Shown here piece by piece: positions 17,195-26,353 of a stretch of 64,000 bases of DNA. Numbering within the stretch: position 1 is the first letter of the stretch; every line of letters begins with the position of its first letter. The translations under genes and the position numbers were made by a program. Under the pieces are notes generated by a model, which was not told where the DNA came from, did not search any database, and saw only the letters and a program-made list of their open reading frames with translations. The stretch is from the NCBI RefSeq assembly GCF_000971215.1, contig NZ_BBMA01000008.1, forward strand, positions 63,517 through 127,516, in the 5' to 3' direction. The DNA is from Demequina silvatica (GTDB taxonomy: Bacteria; Actinomycetota; Actinomycetes; Actinomycetales; Demequinaceae).

Positions 17195-18571
17195 CTAGCG
17201 GTCCCACGCCTCCACCGCCCTGGTGAACGCCTCTCCTCTGTCCGCATAGCTGCGGAACTGATCGAACGATGCGCACGCGGGTGACAGGAGCACCGTGTCC
17301 CCCGGCTCCGCGAGCCCCCGGGCCGCCTGGGCCGCCCGGCTCATCACATCCTCCCCCGGAGGCACGGCCACCACGGGTATCTCGGGCGCGTGTGTCGCGA
17401 GGGCCGTCGCGAGCGGCTCCTGGTCCACGCCGATGAGCACCGCGGCCCGCACGCGGCCCGCGATCGCGCGCACCAGCGCGGAGAACTCCTGGCCCTTGGC
17501 GACCCCGCCGGCGATCCACACCACCGAACGGTCCGCGCGCCCGCCGAAGGCCGCCTCGACGGCGTGGGCGTTGGTGGCCTTCGAGTCGTCGACGTAGGCG
17601 ACGCCGTCGAGGTCGCGCACCCAGGCGGTGCGATGGTGGTCGAGCCGGAACGCGCGCAGCCCGTCCCTCACCGCCTCGGGCGGCACGCCCACGGCGCGGC
17701 ACAGCGCGGCCGCGGCCAGCGCGTTGGTGGCGAGGTACGGCGGCACGTCGCCGGCGACCAGGTGCGCGAGGTCGTCGACCTCGCCCAGCTCCGCGGCCTC
17801 GCGGTGGCGGTCGGGCACGAAGGCGCGGTCCACCAGCAGGCCCTCGACCACGCCCAGCTGCGACGGGGCGGGCGAGCCGAGCGTCACGCCGATCGCGCGC
17901 GCCCCCTCGACCACCTCGGCGTCCGCGACCATCGACTCGACCAGCGCGTCGGCCGCCGGGTACACGCACGCCACCTGGACGTGCTGGTACACCTTCGCCT
18001 TGTCGGCGCGGTACGCCTCGAGGCTGCCGTGCCAGTCCGTGTGGTCGTCGTCGGCGTTGAGGCACACGGCCGCGTGCGGGGAGATGGTGTGCGCGAAGTG
18101 CAGCTGGAGGCTCGCGATCTCGACCGCGACCAGGTCGGACTCCTCGCGGGCGGCGTGGATCACGGGGATGCCCATGTTGCCGCAGACCCGCACGTCGAGG
18201 CCGCCCGCGCGGGCGATCGCACCCACCATCTGCGTGGTGGTGGTCTTGCCGTTGGTGCCGGTGACCATCACCCACGGGATGCCGGGGCGCCGCACGCGCC
18301 ACGCGAACTCCATCTCGGACCAGATCTCCAGGCCGGCGGCCTCGCACGCGCGCACGGCGTCGGAGTGCGGCGCGAAGCCGGGCGAGGCCATCACCACGTC
18401 GAACGTCGCGAGGTCCACCTCGGTCACGTCGCGGTGGTCGGCGGCCCCGTTGGCGTCGACGGTGACCGCGGTCCCGCCGAGCTCGCGCGTCACCTCGGCC
18501 GCGGAGGTGCCGGCGATGCCGACCCCGAGGACGAGCACGCGACGGCCCTCGAGGGTCGTCAGGTCCGTCAC
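17195..18571 (-). CDS. murD: UDP-N-acetylmuramoyl-L-alanine--D-glutamate ligase
   Basis: 458 residues from GTG at 18571, overlapping the mraY stop (GTGA). The N-terminal VLVLGVGIAGTSAAEVTREL, ATP loop GTNGKTTTTQMV, NADDDHTDWHGSLEAY (Mg site) and YVDDSKATN (KATN motif) are all present. It adds D-Glu in the cytoplasm. An AACGATGCG near-copy of the dispersed motif lies at 17265 close to its 3' end, in CASFDQF. Confidence 0.96.
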   Translation of the reverse strand: MTDLTTLEGRRVLVLGVGIAGTSAAEVTRELGGTAVTVDANGAADHRDVTEVDLATFDVVMASPGFAPHSDAVRACEAAGLEIWSEMEFAWRVRRPGIPWVMVTGTNGKTTTTQMVGAIARAGGLDVRVCGNMGIPVIHAAREESDLVAVEIASLQLHFAHTISPHAAVCLNADDDHTDWHGSLEAYRADKAKVYQHVQVACVYPAADALVESMVADAEVVEGARAIGVTLGSPAPSQLGVVEGLLVDRAFVPDRHREAAELGEVDDLAHLVAGDVPPYLATNALAAAALCRAVGVPPEAVRDGLRAFRLDHHRTAWVRDLDGVAYVDDSKATNAHAVEAAFGGRADRSVVWIAGGVAKGQEFSALVRAIAGRVRAAVLIGVDQEPLATALATHAPEIPVVAVPPGEDVMSRAAQAARGLAEPGDTVLLSPACASFDQFRSYADRGEAFTRAVEAWDR

Positions 18572-19653
18572 AGCGATGCCACCCACTCCGCGTAGAAGAT
18601 CCCGACGCCGAGCCCGGTGAACATCGCCGCGATGATCCAGAACCGGACCACGATGGTGACCTCGCCCCAGCCCATCAGCTCGAAGTGATGGTGCAGGGGG
18701 GCCATCTTGAACAGCCGCTTGCCGCCCGAGATCTTGAACCAGCCGATCTGCAGGACCGAGCTCGCCACCACCAGCACGAACAGGCCGCCGACGATCACGC
18801 CGAGCAGCTCCGTCCGCGTCACCATGGTCATGCCGGCGATCGCGCCGCCGAGCGCGAGCGAGCCGGTGTCGCCCATGAAGATCTTCGCGGGGCTCGCGTT
18901 CCACCACAGGAAGCCCAGGCAGGCGCCGGCGATCGCGCCGGCGAGGATCGCGAGGTCCCACGGGTCGCGGACCTCGTAGCAGGTGGAGCCGGCGCCGGGG
19001 GCGCCGCAGGCCTGGTTGATCTGCCACAGCCCGATGAGCACGTACGCGGCGAAGAAGATCACCGCGGTGCCGCTGGCGAGGCCGTCGAGACCGTCGGTGA
19101 GGTTGACCGCGTTGGACCACGCCGTGATGAGCAGGTTGGACCAGATCACGAACAGGATGAGGCCGATCGTGGGTCCCCAGATCGCGAAGTCCAGGTTCGT
19201 GTCGCGCAGGAAGGACACGGCGGACGACGCGGGGGTCACCCCGTTCGCGTCGGGGAACTGGAGCGCGAGGATGCCGAACGAGATGCCGACCACGCCCTGG
19301 CCCAGGAACTTCCAACGTGCCTTGAGGCCCAGCGAGCGCTCGCGCGAGATCTTGATCGCGTCGTCGAGGAAGCCGACCAGGCCGAGCCCCACCATGAGGA
19401 AGACGACGAGCATGGACGATGCGCTGGGCGCCCTGCCGACGAGGAGGTTGCCTCCCAGCCACGCGAGGACGGCGGCGAGGATGATGACGACGCCTCCCAT
19501 GGTGGGGGTGCCGCGCTTGACGTGGTGGCTCGCCGGACCGTCCTGGCGGATGAACTGGCCGAACTGGCGGTGGGTGAGGTACCGGATGAACACCGGGGTC
19601 GCCAGGAGTGACAGCAGGACTCCGAGCCCTGCCGCGAACACGACCGCCTTCAT
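18568..19653 (-). CDS. mraY: phospho-N-acetylmuramoyl-pentapeptide transferase MraY
   Basis: 361 residues from ATG at 19653, overlapping the murF stop (ATGA). Ten membrane helices. Conserved loops are GTPTMGG, FLDDAIK (catalytic Asp pair), NAVNLTDGLDGLA, FMGDTGSLALG and APLHHHFELMGW. It makes lipid I from UDP-MurNAc-pentapeptide and undecaprenyl phosphate. A motif copy at 19414 falls in the cytoplasmic loop APSASSM between helices. Confidence 0.97.
   Translation of the reverse strand: MKAVVFAAGLGVLLSLLATPVFIRYLTHRQFGQFIRQDGPASHHVKRGTPTMGGVVIILAAVLAWLGGNLLVGRAPSASSMLVVFLMVGLGLVGFLDDAIKISRERSLGLKARWKFLGQGVVGISFGILALQFPDANGVTPASSAVSFLRDTNLDFAIWGPTIGLILFVIWSNLLITAWSNAVNLTDGLDGLASGTAVIFFAAYVLIGLWQINQACGAPGAGSTCYEVRDPWDLAILAGAIAGACLGFLWWNASPAKIFMGDTGSLALGGAIAGMTMVTRTELLGVIVGGLFVLVVASSVLQIGWFKISGGKRLFKMAPLHHHFELMGWGEVTIVVRFWIIAAMFTGLGVGIFYAEWVASL
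19414..19423 (+). repeat. GGACGATGCG dispersed motif in mraY
   Basis: TGGACGATGCGCTGGGCG; on the mraY coding strand it encodes SASS in a loop following RAP. It shares GCGCTGG downstream with the copy at 34194. Confidence 0.7.
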
Positions 19654-21029
19654 CCGACTCCTCCCACGAGCTGATCGGCGAGCTCCCACAGGCCGGAGCC
19701 GTGGGACGCCTTGACGAGGACCGTGTCCCCCGGCCGCAGCGTCTCCTCGAGGAGCGCGCGCGCCTCGGCGATTGTATCGACGTAGGCGGCCTCGTCGCCC
19801 CACGACCCCTCGCGCACCGCGCCGACGTACGCGGCCCGCGCGCCCTCGCCGACGATGATGGTGCGGTCGATCCGCAGGCGCACCACGTCGGTGCCGATCG
19901 AGTCGTGGATCTCCGTCGACGCGTCCCCCAGCTCGAGGATCGCGCCGAGCACCGCGATGCTGCGGCCGCCCTCGGCGACGAGCTTGAGCGCGCGCAGCGC
20001 GGCGCGCACGGACTCGATGGACGCGTTGTACGCGTCGTCGATCACGGTGACGCCGTCGGGGCGCTCGGTGACGGCCATGCGGTGCGCGGAGACCGGCCCG
20101 GCGGCGGCCACGCGCCGCCACGCCTCGTCGGGGTCCAACCCGCATTCGAGGCACACGGCGAGCGCGGCGAGCGCGTTGGTGACGTGGTGCTCGCCCACGA
20201 GCGACAGCGTGCGGCGCGGCAGCTCGCGCGGCGGCTCGCCGGCGAGCACCACCTCGAGCGACGCGCGGCCGCGCTCGGTGGTGACGCCGCGCGCGGCGAC
20301 GTCGCCGTGGCCCACGCCGAAGGTGACCGAGCGCTCCGCCAGCGCGGCCATGGGGGCGACCCGCGCATCGTCCCCGTTCACCACGGCGACCCCGCCGGGG
20401 ACCAGGCCCTTCACGATCTCGCTCTTCGCGACCGCAACGTCGTCGGGCGACGCGTACTCCCCCATGTGGGCGGTGCCGACGGTGAGCGCGACGGCGACGT
20501 CGAGCGGCGCGATGTCGGTGAGGTAGGCGATGTGGCCCAGCCCGCTGGCGCCCATCTCGAGGACCAGGTGGCGGGTGGTCGAGTCGGCGCGCAGCACCGT
20601 GAGCGGCATGCCGATCTCGTTGTTGAAGCTGCCTACCGGCGCGACCACGTCGGGCAGGGACTGCGCGAGCAGGTCCTTGGTGGTGGTCTTGCCGTTGGAG
20701 CCCGTGATGCCGATCACGGTGATCTGGCCCTCCGAGCGCAGCAGCGCGAGGTAGGCGCGCGCGAGCAGGCCGAGCGCCGCCTGGACGTCCGCGACCAGCA
20801 CGTGCGGCGCGTCCACCGGCTCCGACACGAGGCACAGCGCGGCGCCCGCGGCCACGGCCTGCGGGACGTAGTCGTGGCCATCGACCCGCTCCCCCACGAA
20901 CGCGACGTAGAGGTGGCCGGGCTCGATGGCGCGCGAGTCCTTCTCGACGCCCGTGACGAGCGTGTCGACGTCCGCGGCGAGCGTGCCGCCCACGGCGTTC
21001 GCCACCCACTGGGCGGTGACGGGCCTCAC
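19650..21029 (-). CDS. murF: UDP-MurNAc-tripeptide--D-alanyl-D-alanine ligase
   Basis: 459 residues from GTG at 21029, overlapping the murE stop (GTGA). The ATP loop ITGSNGKTTTKDL, the FNNEIGMPLTVL motif and VIDDAYNASIES are diagnostic of MurF. It adds D-Ala-D-Ala to complete the UDP-MurNAc pentapeptide. A motif copy at 20364 falls in VNGDDARVAP, a place where relatives have NADD, so here the motif occupies a fairly conserved position. Confidence 0.96.
   Translation of the reverse strand: MRPVTAQWVANAVGGTLAADVDTLVTGVEKDSRAIEPGHLYVAFVGERVDGHDYVPQAVAAGAALCLVSEPVDAPHVLVADVQAALGLLARAYLALLRSEGQITVIGITGSNGKTTTKDLLAQSLPDVVAPVGSFNNEIGMPLTVLRADSTTRHLVLEMGASGLGHIAYLTDIAPLDVAVALTVGTAHMGEYASPDDVAVAKSEIVKGLVPGGVAVVNGDDARVAPMAALAERSVTFGVGHGDVAARGVTTERGRASLEVVLAGEPPRELPRRTLSLVGEHHVTNALAALAVCLECGLDPDEAWRRVAAAGPVSAHRMAVTERPDGVTVIDDAYNASIESVRAALRALKLVAEGGRSIAVLGAILELGDASTEIHDSIGTDVVRLRIDRTIIVGEGARAAYVGAVREGSWGDEAAYVDTIAEARALLEETLRPGDTVLVKASHGSGLWELADQLVGGVG
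20364..20373 (-). repeat. GGACGATGCG dispersed motif in murF
   Basis: Minus-strand copy, GGGGACGATGCGCGGGTC when read on that strand; encodes GDDARV. The same peptide and tail appear at 30781. Confidence 0.75.
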
Positions 21030-22564
21030 GCGCGCTCCTCGCGCACGGCGGCCAGGGCGTCGAGGAAGGCCCCCGCGTCGGTGTAGGGGTGGTGCACTCC
21101 GTCGATCTCCTGCGTGGTCTCGTGGCCCTTGCCGGTGGCGATGATGGTGTCCTCGGGCCCGGCCATGCGCACGGCCGCCTGGACGGCGGCGGCGCGCGGC
21201 GAGATCTCGAGCACGTCGCGGCGGTCCGGCCGCTCGGCGTCGACGCCCTCGAGGATCCGGGAGCGGATGTGCTCGGGCGGCTCGGTGCGGGGGTTCTCGT
21301 CGGTGACGATCACCACGTCGGCATGCGTCGCGGCGGCGGTGCCGAGGCCCGGCCGCTTCGAGTCGTCCCGCAGCCCGTCGCAGCCGAACACGATGAAGAT
21401 ACGACCGGGGGTGACGAGCCGCATCGCGTCGAGGACGCTCGCGATGCCGTCGGGCGTGTGCGCGTAGTCGACCACCGTCATGGGGGTGTCCGCGTCGCGC
21501 GTGGTGACGATCTCGGTGCGGCCGGGCACGGGGCGCGCGGTCTCGACGCCGCGGATCGCGTCCGCCAGCGGGACGCCCATCGCGTGCGCCGCCACGATCG
21601 CGCCGGTCGCGTTCGAGACGTTGATGAGGCCGGGCAGCGGGATGTCGACGTCGTGGCGCGAGGCGTCGGGGGCGACGAGCACGAACCGCATGCCGCCACG
21701 CTCGGTGGGCCACGCCTCGACCGCGTTCCAGTCGCCGCGGGGCGACCCGGGGCGGGTGGAGACCGTCTCGACGGGTACGAAGACCTCGTCGACCAGCCGC
21801 TGGCCCCACTCGTCGTCGATGAGCACCACGGCGCGGTCCGCGAACTCGGGCGTGAAGATGCGCGCCTTCTCCTCGAAGTACTCCTCCATGGTGTGGTGGA
21901 AGTCGAGGTGCTCGTACGAGAGGTTGGTGAACAGCACCACCGCGAAGCGGGTGGCGGTGACCCGGTCCAGCGCGATCGCCTGCGACGAGGCCTCCGCGAC
22001 GGCCGCGCCCACGCCGGCCTCGCGCATGCGCGCGAGCAGGCCCTGGAGCATGGGCGCCTCGGTGGTGGTGCGGGCGGCGGGCGCGGACTCGTCGCCGATC
22101 CGCATCTCGACGGTGCCGAGCAGGCCCACCTTCTCGTGGACGGTGCGCAGCGCGCCCTCCACCAGGAAGGACGTGGTGGTCTTGCCGTTGGTGCCGGTGA
22201 TGCCCACCAGCGGGACGTCGCGGGACGGGTCGGCGTAGACCTCCGCGGCGGCGAGCGCCGCCGAGCGGCGCGGGTGGGTGACCACCAGCACGGGCACGCC
22301 GGTGGCCAGCGAGAGCTCGGCGCCCTCGTGGTCGGTGATGATGGCGGCCGCGCCGTTCGCGACGGCCTGCGCGGCGAACCGCGCGCCGTGGACGTTCTCG
22401 CCGGGCAGCGCGCAGAACAGGTCGCCCGGGCGGGCGTCGCGGGAGTCGACGGTGGCCCCGGTCACGCGCACGTCGGGTCCGTGCAGGTCCGCGCCCACGC
22501 GCGCCTCGATGGCGCTGAGCAGGGCGCCGGCGACGCGGTGGGGACGCATCGAGAGGTCCGGCAT
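21026..22564 (-). CDS. murE: UDP-MurNAc-L-alanyl-D-glutamate ligase MurE (third residue)
   Basis: 512 residues from ATG at 22564; a GTG at 22570 overlapping the ftsI stop (GTGA) would add two residues and is nearly as likely. The ATP loop GITGTNGKTTTSFL, EASSQAIALDRV and NLSYEHLDFHHTMEEYF are MurE hallmarks. The amino-acid-selecting motif reads TDENPRTEPP: it keeps the N-P-R of meso-diaminopimelate enzymes (DNPR) but with an inserted-looking E. Because some Micrococcales use L-ornithine or L-lysine at this position, the third residue of the stem peptide cannot be stated with certainty. Confidence 0.94.
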   Translation of the reverse strand: MPDLSMRPHRVAGALLSAIEARVGADLHGPDVRVTGATVDSRDARPGDLFCALPGENVHGARFAAQAVANGAAAIITDHEGAELSLATGVPVLVVTHPRRSAALAAAEVYADPSRDVPLVGITGTNGKTTTSFLVEGALRTVHEKVGLLGTVEMRIGDESAPAARTTTEAPMLQGLLARMREAGVGAAVAEASSQAIALDRVTATRFAVVLFTNLSYEHLDFHHTMEEYFEEKARIFTPEFADRAVVLIDDEWGQRLVDEVFVPVETVSTRPGSPRGDWNAVEAWPTERGGMRFVLVAPDASRHDVDIPLPGLINVSNATGAIVAAHAMGVPLADAIRGVETARPVPGRTEIVTTRDADTPMTVVDYAHTPDGIASVLDAMRLVTPGRIFIVFGCDGLRDDSKRPGLGTAAATHADVVIVTDENPRTEPPEHIRSRILEGVDAERPDRRDVLEISPRAAAVQAAVRMAGPEDTIIATGKGHETTQEIDGVHHPYTDAGAFLDALAAVREERA

Positions 22565-22566
22565 TC

Positions 22567-24357
22567 TCACTTCCAGGTGGTCGGGTACAGCGTGGGCTCC
22601 GTCGTGGACGGCGGCACCCGCAGGGACTGCAACGCAAAGGTTGCCACATCCTTGAACACGGGGGCGGCGGTGGTGCCGCCCCAGATCTCGGTCTTCGGAT
22701 CGCGCAGGATGACGGACACGACGATACGCGGGTCGTCGGCCGGGGCGATGCCGATGAAGGACGCGACGATCGACGTGAGCCGGCCGTCGGCACCCGCGGC
22801 CTGCGCGGTTCCGGTCTTGCCCGCGACGCGGTAGCCGTCGATGCGGGCCAGCACGCCGGTGCCTCCGTCCTGGGTGACGTCCTCGAGCATGGTGAGCACC
22901 TGGTTGGCGGTGGACTTCGACACCACCCGCTCGGACTTCGCCGTCTCGCGCGGCGTGAACGTGCCGTCGGCGTCGGTGAAGCCCTTCACCACGGTGGGCT
23001 GCAGCTTGACGCCCTCGTTCGCGATGATGGAGAACACCTGGGTCGCCTGGAGCGCGGTGACCGCGATGCCCTGGCCGAACGTCACGCCCCACGTGGTGCG
23101 GCCGTCCCAGTCCTCCCAGTCGCGCAGGATGCCGGCCGACTCGCCGTAGAGGCCCACCCCGGTGGTCTCGCCGAAGCCGAACTTGCGCAGGTACTCCTCG
23201 CGGGTCGCCGCGCTCATCAGCTCGCCCACCTGGACCGTGCCGGTGTTGGAGGAGGTCGCGAGGATGCCCGACAGCGTGAGCTTCTGCGTCTCGTGCTCGT
23301 GGGAGTCGGTGAACGTCTGGTCGTTGGCGGTCGTGTACTTGTACGGCGCCGTGAAGTGCGTGAGCGGCGTCGCGACGCCCTCCTCGATCGCGGCCGCCAT
23401 GGTGATGACCTTCGCGGTCGAGCCGGGCTCGAAGATGGTCGACACGGAGCGCGCGCCGCGGTCGTCGGAGTCGGAGGCCGCCGGGTCGTTCGGGTCGACC
23501 GAGTCGGAGTCCACCAGCGCGAGGATCTCCCCCGTCTGCGTGTCCTGCACCACCACGGTGGCCTGGCTCGCGCCGGTCTCCGCGATCGCCTCCTGGGCGC
23601 GCTGCTGCGCGTACCACTGGATGTCCTGGTCGACGGTGAGGACCACGTCCTCGCCGGGGACGGCGGCGGTCTCCTCCTGGACACCGGTGGGGATGAGGTA
23701 GGCGCCGGTCGAGTCGCGCTCGTACTTGATCTCGCCCGGCGTGCCCTCGAGCACGTCCTCGTAGGCGGCCTCGACGCCGGTCAGGCCCACCGTGCCGGTG
23801 CCCTCGGCGGTGCCGCCCATGAAGCCCACCACGTTGCCCGCGAGCGAATCGTTCGGGTAGACGCGCTTCTCGACCTGCTCGGGCTCGATGCCGACGATCT
23901 TCTCCGCGGCGATGAGCTCCCACTTCTCGGGCGAGATGTCCTTGACCAGGTACGCGAACGTGCTGTCGCCCACCATCGCGGCGCCCAGCTCGTCGGGGTC
24001 CATGTCGAGGATGGGCGCGAGGATCTCCGCGGCGCCGGCGGGTCCGGACGCGACGATCTCGCCGTCCTCGGTGCGCACGAAGTCGCGGATCTTCACCTGG
24101 TTGACGCCCACGTTGTAGCGCTCGACGGAGGTGGCGAGCACCACGCCGTCGCGGTCGACGATGTCGGCGCGCGGCACGGAGAGCTCCCGGGTGACGAGCC
24201 GCTCCTCGAGGGCCTCGCTGGCGATGGACTGGGCGTTGACGGCCTGGATCATCACCAGCCGGGCGGCGAACACGAGGATCACGGCGAGGAGGACCACAGT
24301 GAGGATCCGCTGCCGCAACCGCGGATCCGCCATGCGGGGCGCGCGGGGCGAAGGCAT
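22567..24357 (-). CDS. ftsI: septal transpeptidase FtsI (PBP3-like)
   Basis: 596 residues from ATG at 24357, 5 bases after the ftsL stop. One membrane helix (about 18-38) is followed by the pedestal domain (RADIVDRDGVVLATS) and the transpeptidase domain with the SxxK box EPGSTAKV, SxN ATSSNTGT and KTG box AGKTGTAQ. It cross-links septal peptidoglycan as partner of FtsW. No extra PASTA domain is present. The frame stays open far upstream, but only this ATG leaves ftsL intact. Confidence 0.95.
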   Translation of the reverse strand: MPSPRAPRMADPRLRQRILTVVLLAVILVFAARLVMIQAVNAQSIASEALEERLVTRELSVPRADIVDRDGVVLATSVERYNVGVNQVKIRDFVRTEDGEIVASGPAGAAEILAPILDMDPDELGAAMVGDSTFAYLVKDISPEKWELIAAEKIVGIEPEQVEKRVYPNDSLAGNVVGFMGGTAEGTGTVGLTGVEAAYEDVLEGTPGEIKYERDSTGAYLIPTGVQEETAAVPGEDVVLTVDQDIQWYAQQRAQEAIAETGASQATVVVQDTQTGEILALVDSDSVDPNDPAASDSDDRGARSVSTIFEPGSTAKVITMAAAIEEGVATPLTHFTAPYKYTTANDQTFTDSHEHETQKLTLSGILATSSNTGTVQVGELMSAATREEYLRKFGFGETTGVGLYGESAGILRDWEDWDGRTTWGVTFGQGIAVTALQATQVFSIIANEGVKLQPTVVKGFTDADGTFTPRETAKSERVVSKSTANQVLTMLEDVTQDGGTGVLARIDGYRVAGKTGTAQAAGADGRLTSIVASFIGIAPADDPRIVVSVILRDPKTEIWGGTTAAPVFKDVATFALQSLRVPPSTTEPTLYPTTWK

Positions 24358-24362
24358 CCGGT

Positions 24363-24752
24363 CTACTTCTTCCCTGTCTCGAGGACCATGCCGTCCGATA
24401 GTGACACGGTGCCGAGCGCGGACGCGGGAGCCATGCCGAGGCGCGCCGCGCGGTCCGCGAGGCTCGCCGGCGAGGCGTTGCCGTCGAGGGTCTCGTTGAG
24501 CGCGGCCTGCTGGACGTGGAGGTCGGCGATCTCGAGCTTGAGGTCGCGGCGCTCGTACGCGCCCTCCGCCATGGACGTGTTGATGAGCAGCACCGAGGCG
24601 AGCGCGGCGAGCACGATCCCGATGCACAGCAGCGCGAACGGCGCCAGCGAGCGCGGCGTGTCGGGAGCGGACACGGCCCGCAGCTGGCGGCGGGGCGCCG
24701 CCTCGGGACGCGGCGCGTAGGCGCGCTGCTGGCGCAGGGGTGCGGCGCTCAT
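24363..24752 (-). CDS. ftsL: FtsL-like septum protein
   Basis: 129 residues from ATG at 24752, overlapping the rsmH stop (ATGA). A basic Pro/Ala/Arg cytoplasmic tail (1-35), one membrane helix (LAPFALLCIGIVLAALASVL, about 36-57) and an extracellular coiled-coil stretch (RRDLKLEIADLHVQQAALNE) give the bitopic layout of FtsL. Sequence conservation of FtsL is low, so the call rests on topology and on position between rsmH and ftsI. Confidence 0.85.
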   Translation of the reverse strand: MSAAPLRQQRAYAPRPEAAPRRQLRAVSAPDTPRSLAPFALLCIGIVLAALASVLLINTSMAEGAYERRDLKLEIADLHVQQAALNETLDGNASPASLADRAARLGMAPASALGTVSLSDGMVLETGKK

Positions 24753-25759
24753 GCGGTCCTCCTCAGACGCTCGGGCGGGGTGGCCTTGAGGCGCTCGGCC
24801 GCGCGGAGGCGGACGGGCTTGGAACGGGGGTTCGACTCGGCCTCCTCGGGCGACGCCTTCTCGGCGCCGCGGGTGAGGAGGCGGAGGTACGGCTGCGCCG
24901 ACTCGGGCACCACCGGCAGCCCGGGGGGCGCCTGGGTCTCGGCGCCCTCGGCGAACGCGCGCTTGACGATGCGGTCCTCGAGCGAGTGGTACGACTCCAC
25001 CACCACGCGCCCTCCGACGCCGACGCCCTCGATCGCGGCGGGGATCGCGCGCTCGAGCACCTCGAGCTCCCGGTTGACGGCGATGCGCAGCGCCTGGAAG
25101 GTGCGCTTCGCGGGGTTGCCGGCGCCCGGCGTGCGGGTCGCGGCGGGGATGCAGGCGCGCACGAGGTCGACGAGCTCGGCCGACCGGGTCAGCGGCGCCG
25201 TCTCGCGGCGGCGCACGATGGACCGGGCGATCTTGGAAGCGAAGCGCTCCTCGCCGTACTCGCGCAGGATCCGCGCGAGCTCGCGCTCGTCGGCGTCGCG
25301 CAACAGGTCCGCCGCGGAGACGGGATCCGCGGGGTTCATGCGCATGTCCAACGGGGCGTCCTGCGCGTAGGAGAAGCCGCGCTCCGCGTCGTCGATCTGC
25401 AGCGAGCTCACGCCGAGGTCGAGCAGGATGCCGTCGGCGTGGGCGACGCCGGCCGCCGCGAGGGCTCCGGGGATGTCGTCGTACTCGGCGTGGTGCGCGA
25501 TGAAGCGGTCGCCGAACCGGGCGAGGCGCGCCGAGGCCAGCGCGATCGCCTGCGGGTCGCGGTCGATGCCGACCACGCGCGCCTGCGGGCAGCGCTCGAG
25601 GATGCCCTCGGTGTGGCCGCCCATCCCGAGTGTGCCGTCGATCGCGACCGCGCCCTCGTGGTCGAGCGCGGGTGCGAGGAGGTCGACGCAGCGCTCGAGC
25701 ATGACCGGCCGGTGCCGCGACGCCGCGTCCTCACGCGCATCGTTCCCGTTCTCGCCCAT
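24749..25759 (-). CDS. rsmH: 16S rRNA (cytosine(1402)-N(4))-methyltransferase RsmH (MraW)
   Basis: 336 residues from ATG at 25759 behind AGGAGGGACG. SAM-binding IDGTLGMGGHTEGIL and GIDRDPQAIALAS are followed by LLDLGVSSLQIDDAERGFSY and the C-terminal FQALRIAVNRELEVL, all family markers. It methylates N4 of C1402 in the ribosomal P site. The start-codon region GGGACGATGGG is one base off the dispersed motif, and an AACGATGCG near-copy lies at 25736. A structured RNA precedes it. Confidence 0.95.
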   Translation of the reverse strand: MGENGNDAREDAASRHRPVMLERCVDLLAPALDHEGAVAIDGTLGMGGHTEGILERCPQARVVGIDRDPQAIALASARLARFGDRFIAHHAEYDDIPGALAAAGVAHADGILLDLGVSSLQIDDAERGFSYAQDAPLDMRMNPADPVSAADLLRDADERELARILREYGEERFASKIARSIVRRRETAPLTRSAELVDLVRACIPAATRTPGAGNPAKRTFQALRIAVNRELEVLERAIPAAIEGVGVGGRVVVESYHSLEDRIVKRAFAEGAETQAPPGLPVVPESAQPYLRLLTRGAEKASPEEAESNPRSKPVRLRAAERLKATPPERLRRTA

Positions 25760-25784
25760 CGTCCCTCCTCTCCCGGTGCCGCCC

Positions 25785-25862
25785 GTGCCCCGTGGTCTCC
25801 CTCCGAGCTCCTCTGGCGGGGGGAAGTCCGCCAGAGCGATCCGGGAGGAGGCCACAGGGCAC
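25785..25862 (-). ncRNA. mraW-type structured RNA element between mraZ and rsmH
   Basis: In the 109-base gap, nested inverted repeats fold into one long stem-loop. The outer arms are GTGCCC with GGGCAC and GTGG with CCAC; next is TCTCC with GGAGG. The inner arms CTCTGGCGG (25811-25819) and CCGCCAGAG (25828-25836) enclose an 8-base loop read ACTTCCCC on the transcript. A conserved RNA called the mraW motif is known in the leader of actinobacterial mraW (rsmH), and position and shape fit it. Its function is not established; control of dcw expression is an inference. Confidence 0.7.
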
Positions 25863-25868
25863 GCGCTC

Positions 25869-26336
25869 CTACATGTCGTCGAAGATCTCTGCCGCCGTCT
25901 CCGCATACGCGTCCTCGCCGGCCTCGAGGTACTGCTCCCACCTCTCCGCGTCCCAGATCTCGACACGCGAGCCCATGCCCACCACGGCGACGTCGCGCTC
26001 GAGCCCCGCGTAGCGGCGCAGCGGCTGCGACAGCAGGATCCGGCCCTGCTTGTCGGGGATGTCGTCGCTCGCGTGCCCGAGGAAGCTGCGCAGGTAATCC
26101 CGCGCCGCCTTGTTCTCGAGCGGCGCGCGGCGCAGCCGTTCGTGGATGAGCGCGAACTCGTCCAGCGGGAACAGGAACACGCAGCGGTCGAGACCGCGGG
26201 TTGCGACCAGCCCGGAGGCGAGCCGGCCGCGGAACTTCGCCGGGAGGATCAGCCGCCCCTTGTCATCCAGGCGCGGCGTGAAGGTGCCCAGGAACACACC
26301 CGTGGGCCCAAGGCCGAACGTCGTGCTCTCAGACAT
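25869..26336 (-). CDS. mraZ: transcriptional regulator MraZ
   Basis: 155 residues from ATG at 26336, chosen because GGGGAGGGG lies right before it. A GTG at 26297 (VFLGTFTPRLDDKGRL) would give the usual family N-terminus but has no ribosome site. Two SpoVT/AbrB-like halves are visible, with DDKGRLILPAKFR and DKQGRILLSQPLRRYAGL. MraZ binds repeated TGGGA-like boxes in front of its own operon; a phased array of such boxes lies immediately upstream. It is the first gene of the dcw cluster. Confidence 0.95.
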   Translation of the reverse strand: MSESTTFGLGPTGVFLGTFTPRLDDKGRLILPAKFRGRLASGLVATRGLDRCVFLFPLDEFALIHERLRRAPLENKAARDYLRSFLGHASDDIPDKQGRILLSQPLRRYAGLERDVAVVGMGSRVEIWDAERWEQYLEAGEDAYAETAAEIFDDM

Positions 26337-26353
26337 CGGCCCCTCCCCTCAGG

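Noticed and set aside
26297..26336. GTG at 26297 as the mraZ start
   Set aside because: It would match the common family N-terminus, but no ribosome site precedes it, whereas ATG at 26336 has GGGGAGGGG.
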